Below, piece after piece: positions 5,576 to 6,012 of a stretch of DNA of 6,012 nucleotides; the stretch's first letter is position 1, and each line of letters begins with the position of its first letter. Made by a program: the position numbers and the translations under genes. The stretch covers positions 1-6,012 of the forward strand of contig CANPZH010000095.1 of NCBI GenBank assembly GCA_947589335.1, written 5' to 3'. The notes beneath the pieces are model-generated. The model did no database searches. It was not told the DNA's origin and was given only the letters and a program-made list of their open reading frames with translations. The stretch is from an uncultured Clostridia bacterium. Its GTDB lineage: Bacteria > Bacillota > Clostridia > Christensenellales > Borkfalkiaceae.

Positions 5576-6012
5576 AACACTTCCGATGTTCTTTTAACAG
5601 CTCTCCGAGGATCTCCGCCGCGTCATAGACGAGATCGGGGCAGGGACGTTTGCGGTAATACCCTTCTGTGCGCGGTGAGGCGGCGGGAGAGCGGTCTGCC
5701 CCGATCCCCTTCCCCGCCAGAAGTTCGCCGCATATGACGCTGCCGTTGCGCCCTTCGAAGCGGGAGGCAAACTCCTGCACGAGCCCGTAGAGCGCGCTCT
5801 TCTCCGCCTCGGGAAAGCACAGACCGAGCGTCATGACGGCGCCCGAGACGGCGCCGCAGGTCAGGCGGAGCCTCCCCATGCCGCCGCCGAAGGGACGGGC
5901 GAGCGCGCGGAGCCGCTCCGCGTCGATGGGGAGCAGTCCGGCAAACGCAGAGACGACTGCCTCCGAACAGGTCATGCCGCCCAGAAAGTTCTCTCTTGCG
6001 CGTTCGGCGAAC
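5574..6012 (-). CDS. C_GCAxxG_C_C family protein, 5' end beyond the window
   Basis: The reading frame is open to the window edge; 145 residues are visible and the true start lies outside. An ATG at 5975 is internal, because the 12 codons before it (ending NFLGG) continue the family pattern into MTCSEAVV. Recognisable features are this first Cys motif, the glycine-rich FGGGMG, then TCGAVSGAVMTLGL, which matches the GCAxxG block, followed by SVICGELLAG and KRPCPDLVYDAAEIL with the two later conserved cysteines. The family (C_GCAxxG_C_C) is thought to be redox-related because of its conserved cysteines, and is common in anaerobes, but has no firm biochemical role. No membrane segment or signal peptide is visible. 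The protein ends EHRKC with an extra C-terminal Cys. Confidence 0.85.
   Translation of the reverse strand, partial: FAERARENFLGGMTCSEAVVSAFAGLLPIDAERLRALARPFGGGMGRLRLTCGAVSGAVMTLGLCFPEAEKSALYGLVQEFASRFEGRNGSVICGELLAGKGIGADRSPAASPRTEGYYRKRPCPDLVYDAAEILGELLKEHRKC

Noticed and set aside
5976..5978. ATG at 5975 as the true start of the C_GCAxxG_C_C gene
   Set aside because: The frame stays open to the edge and the residues before it (ENFLGG) fit the segment that normally precedes the first conserved Cys, so this Met is internal.

Overview
The window reads as chromosomal DNA from a high-GC member of the Bacillota, most likely an uncultured gut-type Clostridia lineage. The pointers are a Shine-Dalgarno led pgi with a sigma-A type promoter, a chromosomal Tet(M)/Tet(O)-like GTPase, a C_GCAxxG_C_C family protein and a short lipoprotein with a classical lipobox. 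The lineage is inferred; no rRNA or other marker is present. No mobile element, CRISPR array, tRNA or rRNA was seen.

Layout. The first 12 bases hold the start (MKRR) of a gene running leftward off the edge, with its own RBS and promoter. A divergent intergenic region of about 290 bases (13-304) carries this leftward promoter, an AT-rich stretch with a small palindrome, a terminator-like hairpin and the pgi promoter. Then come pgi (305-1732, +), a perfect 30-bp palindrome that probably ends pgi transcription, and a translation-factor GTPase of the tetracycline ribosomal-protection family (1831-3699, +). This gene converges on a minus-strand Dda/RecD-like SF1 helicase (3784-5049). The 84-base convergent gap holds two hairpins. 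Further right on the minus strand are a small lipoprotein (5114-5518) and the 3' part of a C_GCAxxG_C_C family gene (5574 to the edge).

The genes do not form an obvious pathway: pgi is glycolytic housekeeping, the GTPase acts on ribosomes, the helicase on DNA, and the last two are of unknown role. The most interesting signal is in gene starts. pgi and the leftward gene have ordinary GGAGG sites. The GTPase and the helicase have none: each has a near-consensus promoter with a 17-bp spacer and an extended -10, and the -10 ends exactly 6 bases before the ATG, predicting leaderless mRNAs. The lipoprotein gene has a weaker version of the same arrangement. Second, the GTPase lacks the Tet(M) domain-IV loop residues that contact the tetracycline site, so it is probably not a true resistance determinant. 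Third, the leftward gene's promoter has a run of nine Gs in its -35/-10 spacer, a possible slippage switch.
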